Source: Tritrichomonas musculus
Lineage: Eukaryota > Parabasalia > Tritrichomonadida > Tritrichomonadidae
Direction of reading: 5' to 3'
Assembly: GCA_039105265.1 (NCBI GenBank)
Contig: JAPFFF010000011.1
Coordinates: 4,960,001 to 5,024,000, forward strand
DNA: 64,000 nt
In this document: positions 58,816 through 64,000 of the stretch, one piece after another
Layout of the letters: each line of letters opens with the position of its first letter
How positions within the stretch are numbered: position 1 is the stretch's first letter
Notes under the pieces: generated by a model
The model's input: the letters and a program-made list of their open reading frames with translations, nothing else
Databases searched by the model: none
Told to the model about the DNA's origin: nothing
Translations under genes and position numbers: made by a program

Positions 58816-59166
58816 TTATTCTTTGTTGTTCTTAAATGCCAACAATCTGTTAATCATATATGATGATACATTTAACTTCAATTTGTCTTTCAATAAGTTT
58901 TGTGTATATGAACACCTTTTATGTCCTGGCAACTTATTTATATCATTCATTACTTTATCATCCAAAAATTCTAAAACTTTTTCACGTTCATCCTTGTTCA
59001 AGAACTTTGATGAATTGAATATTGAACGCGTTCTTTTATGGTTTGCTTCTGTATTTGCTTCTTCATTTGTTTCTTCTTCTTCACTTACTTCTTGTTTTGA
59101 TTCTAATATCAAAAGTAATTTATGTATTTCTTCAATGTGTTTTATTATTTCTCTTAACTCAGACAT
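58816..59166 (-). CDS. Conserved small protein p116, right arm
   Basis: It is identical to 48708-49058 and divergent from PolB, as in the left arm. It belongs to the p158/p169 family found beside every polymerase here. Confidence 0.7.
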   Translation of the reverse strand: MSELREIIKHIEEIHKLLLILESKQEVSEEEETNEEANTEANHKRTRSIFNSSKFLNKDEREKVLEFLDDKVMNDINKLPGHKRCSYTQNLLKDKLKLNVSSYMINRLLAFKNNKE

Positions 59167-59259
59167 TTCAATGAAATAAAAAACTCAAAAAAAAAATTTA
59201 TTTTTTGATTTAACATTTTTTCAAAATTCAAATAATTTGATTTTTTAATTATATCATAA

Positions 59260-62200
59260 ATGAGTTCTCGTTATTACTATCAAAAAGATACCAAATCATT
59301 TGTTATTGAACAAATCAGGTATATCAATAATGAACTTCAATTAAAACCTCGTTTGTCAACATCTAAACCTAGTGATTATGATGTTAAACATTTCCAATCA
59401 ATCTTAGAAAACTATCTAACTTCATTCGGTTTTAGAGAACATGAAGGTGATAGAATCAATGACATATCAATATTAGCTTTCGTCAATAGAATGAAAAGAG
59501 AAGCAGAAGAACAAGAAGAAGAGGAGGAAGAGGAACAATTTGAAGAAGAAGAACAAGATGATGAACAACAACTAAAACAAAAACAAATCGAGGACAATAT
59601 TAAAATAGCTCATGATGCACTCAACAAAGCCCTTCAATTAATTAAATCTGATAATATATTATTGAGACCATTACCGCCAAAGACAAACAAACAACCTCAA
59701 CGATATGAAGACATTCGATTTAACAATGAAAATGCTGAATTAATTGAATATCTCAAAAAGTTTGGCTATAAAGGTGTTCATTCAAAACATGACTCATATT
59801 TCATAATCAATGAACCTGAGAACTTTGATGAAGCAGTTGAAGCATGCAGTCATTTCATTGACCAATTCCCAAATGATAGTGAAAAGGTTGAACGATTAGA
59901 TGAAGACAGCAAAGAACCAATCAAAATATATTACAAAAACGGAGTTTCATCAATTGAAGACATCAATGAATATTTAACTGAGACAGTATTTAAACAAGAA
60001 GTGAAACCGTTCAAAATATATTTTCAATTGACAGGCATATTTGAGATACCGCCCAAGAATGAAAGTGAAAGATATACATATGAGGCAAGTGATATCAAAT
60101 GGAAAAACTATAAAGCATCAATTCCAATAATAGTTAGAGAGAGTAAAGATATTGACAAGGTTAAACTGTATATTGAATCAAAGATTCATGAATATGAAAC
60201 CACTGCTTCAAACATCAAATTGTGTATCGTTTGGTCTGTTTCATTTACAATCTCTCGTGTCGTTAAGATAACAGGAAAGATTGATGAAGTTTCAGAATTG
60301 TTTGGCAAAAATAAATATATCATTATTGATAACGTTGATGATTGTTTATGTTGGTATCGATTTCTTGCTTGTTGTTTGTTTCCTGAACTAACAAATCAAA
60401 ACAAAGATGAAAAGAAAACAAAATATAATACAGCTAACAGAACCAAAGCAGCAAAGAAAATATTATGTGATGAACACGGAATAACTTATTCAACTAAACC
60501 TACAAAAGAAGCAAATCAAATCATCAACTCGTTCAAAGGTATCACGATTGAAGAAATGAAAGAATCAGCCAAGAATCATAACATCAATGTCAACATCTAT
60601 GAATACAACCAAACTGAAACAGATAAAAAAGGCTTTTTCGATTTACAAGATCAATGGCATAACGTCGATGATGAAACAAAAACGTTTTCAGCTCTCTTGT
60701 ATTCAAAGGATAAGATACTTCACATAATGTACATCATCAACGCTGAAGCATTAACAAATATTCATATTTGTCCTCATTGTGGTTCATACATTCACAAAGG
60801 ACATGAACATATGGATAGATTCAATAACCATGTCAAGAAATGTGAGAAGCTAGGAGGTAAATTCAAAAAGGATTTCATTCCTTCACGAGAAGCTTTGCCA
60901 TATTGTCCACACATTTTAAACAATCCTGTTTATTTGTATTGTCTTTCATATGAACTTGAATGGAAGCCAACAATTCATTATATCACTTATGATTTTGAAA
61001 CAATGGAGCAAAAGATTGAAAAGAAAGTCAGTGATAAATCAGTTATCAATTCTCGATTGATTCCTTTGAGTGTTTCATCATGTGTGAAACTTGATAAAGG
61101 TTTGATAACAAAGAACTTTGATATAAGAACAAATGAATTCATTGCCAAATGGATTGACTGGTTATTTGTTGTTGGCTGTGATGTGTATTTTGATAAGTTG
61201 AATCATTTGAAGAGCTTTATTAAAGATAAATCAGAAGATGAACTCAATAAAATAGATACATCATTGAAAACAATAACAGTGTTCGGTTTTAATTCATCAC
61301 GATTTGATTCAAACTTATTCAAAGAGCAATTGATTAAAAATCATTGGTCTATCGATAGTGGAATGATTGGAACAGCTACATCATTGAAACAATTTATATT
61401 GAAATCATCAAAGTATCCCATTCGATTACGATTCATTGACGCACAAGCATTTGTTGCTGGAGGAACACTCAAACAGTTTGGAATTGATTTTGGCGGTATA
61501 TCTAACAGTTCGAAAGGTGTATTTCCTTATGAAGCAATCAACAATGAAAATTATAATGAAGTGTTATCAAAGAGTGAACCATTCAAATATGAAGACTTTT
61601 ACAGTTATCTCAATCAAAAGAATCCATTAACAAAAGCTGATTATGAAGAGTATTTGATTGATTCAAAGAGGTTTGCAACACGTTGGGATTACTTGTTATC
61701 ATACAATGACAATGATGTTGAAATGATGATTAAACCGATTGATAATCTTATTCAAATGAATGCTGAATATAAAGTTGATTTGATTAGCAATCTTTCGTTA
61801 TCAAAGAATGCTTCATGTATCAAATATGCTCTTGCTTACAAAGATTTCAACCCGAAGAACGACTATGAAATCATCAACAAATCAAATACATTCAAACCAT
61901 CAATGAAATGGTGGTTAAATAAATGTGATAACTATCGAAAGCAAGATGAAAAACATAATTTTTGCTTGCAAAAAGGAGATTCATCGACCCAGACGAAAGA
62001 AAATAAAAGGGATTTAACAAAATGTGTTAGTGAAAAGGATTTTGATGCATTCATGAAATTGTATGAATCAAATGAAACAGGTAAATGTCATTTATGTGGT
62101 GAACACTTCACATATGAAAACAAACCAACTCTTGACAGAATAGATAACAACAAAGGACATCAAATTGATAACTGTTTGTTGGCTTGCGCTGAATGTAATC

Positions 62201-63862
62201 GTTTACGACAAAGAGATGATGACAAGATAACAAGAACCAAAATACAATTGAAGAAATTCTGCAAGCTCCATCACCTTACCAACACTCATAACTGATGAAA
62301 AAGAATACTACAACTTGAGAGAGAACATAACGGGAGGATTATCAAATGTACTTCATCGAGTGAACATCAGAGGTCAAACATTAATCAATAAACTCAAATA
62401 TGATGCCGTCAATGACAGAATCATTAGCTATGACACTTCAAACATTGTCTCTCACGTTGCTGGTATTGATTTCAATTCATTGTATCCTTCATCATTCAGT
62501 TCAGTAAAACATTCATTCAATCCTTATCACGGAGGAATCATGTACATGCCTGGTTCATTTATAAAACGCTTTGATGTTTATGATGAACAAGGAAACAAGA
62601 ATGAAAAGGTATTCAATGCTGCAATGAATATCATTCAATCAAAGAAACGATTTGATGCAAACCCTGAGTTTATATTCAAAGCTGAAGTCAAATTGAGATG
62701 CCCAAAGAATAAAATAAACGATTTGATTAACTTTCCTCCTGTGTTTAGAAATATCAATATAATGAATGATGAGCAAACAATTGGAAGTTATATGTACAAG
62801 TACATGAAAGACAATAAACTGAATTCAACAGATAAAGAAACAAGAAAGCTGACAATGTTGCTTGATACATGCGGAACATTTATGACGTTCTCGAATTACC
62901 TTTTATGGTTTTTAATTGATCACGGACTTATTGTTGATGACATTAAGAGCTTAAGTTTATATGAAGCTCATGACGGATTCAATCAATTTGTTTGTGAGTT
63001 TATGAAGAAGCGTCAAGATATATTGTCAGGAAAGGCACACGGGAACGAAAAGTTTTACAAGATTAGTATGAACGGATCTTACGGATATGACGGTATGAAT
63101 TCAGAGAACTTTAATAAAGTCAGAATTGTTGATAAAAATAAAGCCTTTCAATTGATAGCATCCGATACTTATCGCAATGGATGTAAATTGTCAAATGATT
63201 GTTATTTGATACAATCACAACCACATTCATTCAAATGTAATACATGTCTTCAGGAATCATTTTGGACATTAGACAATGCGAAATATTGGTATTTGACTTT
63301 CCTTTATGACTTTCTATACAAATGCATTGACATGAATAAAATTCATTTCAACTCAGTCGATACAGATAGTCTTTACATGTCTATCGCTGGTGATATGAAT
63401 AAACCGATTGACCAGTTGTTTGATTACGTCATCAAAGACAAATCATTTTATGATAAACACATTTATAGCTTTATGCCAAATCCTGCAATCAATGATGTAT
63501 ATGATGAGAAAAAGATTCTCGGATGCTGTGTAGAAAAGTTTGGAGCAAATCAAGTTGCTTTATGTGCCAAGTGTTATACGATTTGGTCAGATGACAAAAC
63601 AATTTCATTAAAGCTCAAAGGTGTTTCATTGAAGAAGAACAACATCAAATCAAGTGATTACAAAAATGTCATTGAAAAGCAATCAGTAATGAAAGGAAAG
63701 AATATAAACCTTCAATTAAATTCACAACTGATGAGTAAAATAACTGTTATCAAAAATGCTTTAACAGCAGCACATTCAAAAATGTTGGTATTATCAAATC
63801 ATTGTTGTTGTCCTTATGTCAATGGTTTCACTGCAAAGGATTATTTCATTGAGAATCATTAA
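59260..63862 (+). pseudogene. POLB: Protein-primed family B DNA polymerase gene, element 4, broken about once
   Basis: The region matches 44045-48616 with few differences and has the same motifs: YDFETMEQ, the HNH-like CHLCGEHFTYENKPTLDRID and LACAECNRLRQRDD block, DFNSLYPSSFSS, KISMNGSYGYDG and SVDTDSLYMS. One in-frame insertion of 30 bases (encoding FCLQKGDSST) just before the HNH-like block is absent from the left arm. Confidence 0.88.
61959..61988 (+). repeat. 30-base hairpin insertion present in only one palindrome arm
   Basis: TTTTTGC-TT-GCAAAAA (61959-61974) followed by GGAGATTCATCGA is in frame. It resembles the reverse complement of the ATPase hairpin pair (TTTTGCTTCGCAAAAGGGGA). 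The left arm, otherwise nearly identical, lacks it. Confidence 0.88.
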
Positions 63863-63903
63863 ACAATTAATTTAATGATTTTATTTTAAAAAATCAATTT
63901 TTT

Positions 63904-63911
63904 TATTTTTG
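63904..63911 (+). promoter_or_regulatory. TATTTTTG start-proximal motif at window end
   Basis: It ends 6 bases before the ATG at 63918. Confidence 0.55.
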
Positions 63912-63917
63912 TTATAA

Positions 63918-64000
63918 ATGAGTCAACCAACTGAACAAACACAAATTGAAAATGCTGAAGCTGAATTTGAACCTTTGAAAGGTTTTGAAAGTGATTATGA
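63918..64000 (+). CDS. Start of a probable NUMOD4-type endonuclease gene, cut by window end
   Basis: The first 27 residues can be read; MSQPTEQTQIENAEAEFEPL is followed by KGFESDY. The EFEPLKGF part matches EWLPLKGF at the start of the NUMOD4-like segment of 35938-36741. A TATTTTTG motif lies 6 bases upstream. It occupies the place held by the KilA-N gene in element 3, the point where the two palindrome arms diverge. The HNH part would lie outside the window. Confidence 0.6.
   Translation, partial: MSQPTEQTQIENAEAEFEPLKGFESDY

Larger units (their letters stand above)
56264..63862 (-). repeat. Right arm of ~7.6 kb inverted repeat
   Basis: This is the reverse-complement partner of 44045-51611. 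Relative to the left arm it has a 2-base length difference before PolB and one 30-base hairpin-bearing insertion inside PolB (about 61959-61988). Confidence 0.93.
56264..64000. mobile_element. Polinton/Maverick element 4, right arm of the palindrome, runs off the window
   Basis: Reading rightwards the order is p152, ATPase, small membrane protein, p189, p81, p116 and PolB, each in the opposite orientation to its partner in element 3. Coordinates of paired gene ends add up to 107874 through most of the arm, so there are almost no length differences. After PolB the two arms part: element 3 continues with a KilA-N gene, element 4 with a NUMOD4-type gene cut by the window end. It has about one break. 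The near identity of the arms implies a very recent duplication or ongoing gene conversion. Confidence 0.85.

Overview
The window is packed with Polinton/Maverick-type DNA elements and shows no clear host gene. It carries retroviral-type integrases, protein-primed family B DNA polymerases (PolB), an A32-like packaging ATPase, a double jelly-roll major capsid protein and fibre-like proteins. Genes are intronless, AT-rich and very close together. Many have the short motif TATTTTTG a few bases before the ATG. Together this suggests a protist genome rich in Mavericks, most likely a trichomonad (parabasalid); that host assignment is inference. All these elements are treated as fossils or resident copies.

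Layout. Element 1 (1-~12.77 kb) runs off the left edge: integrase, p110, p481, a DxNGDxxDD-motif protein, fibre, PolB, p158. Element 2 (13.40-35.91 kb) looks almost whole, with ~105 bp terminal inverted repeats: KilA-N protein, p169, PolB, fibre, DxNGDxxDD protein, p449, p110, integrase, several small proteins, a pVI-like basic peptide, major capsid protein, p216, a tiny membrane protein, ATPase and p159. Its left two thirds mirror element 1. A NUMOD4/HNH endonuclease gene and two extra end-repeat copies lie at 35.9-37.13 kb. Elements 3 and 4 (36.8-64 kb) belong to a more AT-rich subfamily and form a giant palindrome: two arms of about 7.6 kb (44.0-51.6 and 56.3-63.9 kb), almost identical, around a 4.65 kb centre. 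That centre carries an unrelated PolB piece, a T5orf172 protein, a KilA-N-associated C-terminal domain protein, a coiled-coil fibre-like protein and a protein with a 45-residue repeat.

How the genes work together (family knowledge plus inference): the integrase inserts the element; PolB copies it from protein-bound ends; ATPase, capsid protein and pVI-like peptide would package and form a particle; the fibre would contact a partner surface; KilA-N, HNH and T5orf172 proteins are accessory genes typical of large DNA viruses and their mobile parasites.

Most unusual signals: (1) a population of short perfect hairpins, many with GNA triloops (GAA, GCA, GGA), sits in intergenic sites and in frame inside coding regions, present in one copy and absent from its relative; (2) the fibre genes are mosaics in which near-identical cassettes are shared between otherwise diverged subfamilies; (3) an HNH nuclease-like domain is embedded in PolB; (4) fibre and DxNGDxxDD genes keep start codons only 18-21 bp apart, head to head, in three elements; (5) very small conserved membrane-protein genes.
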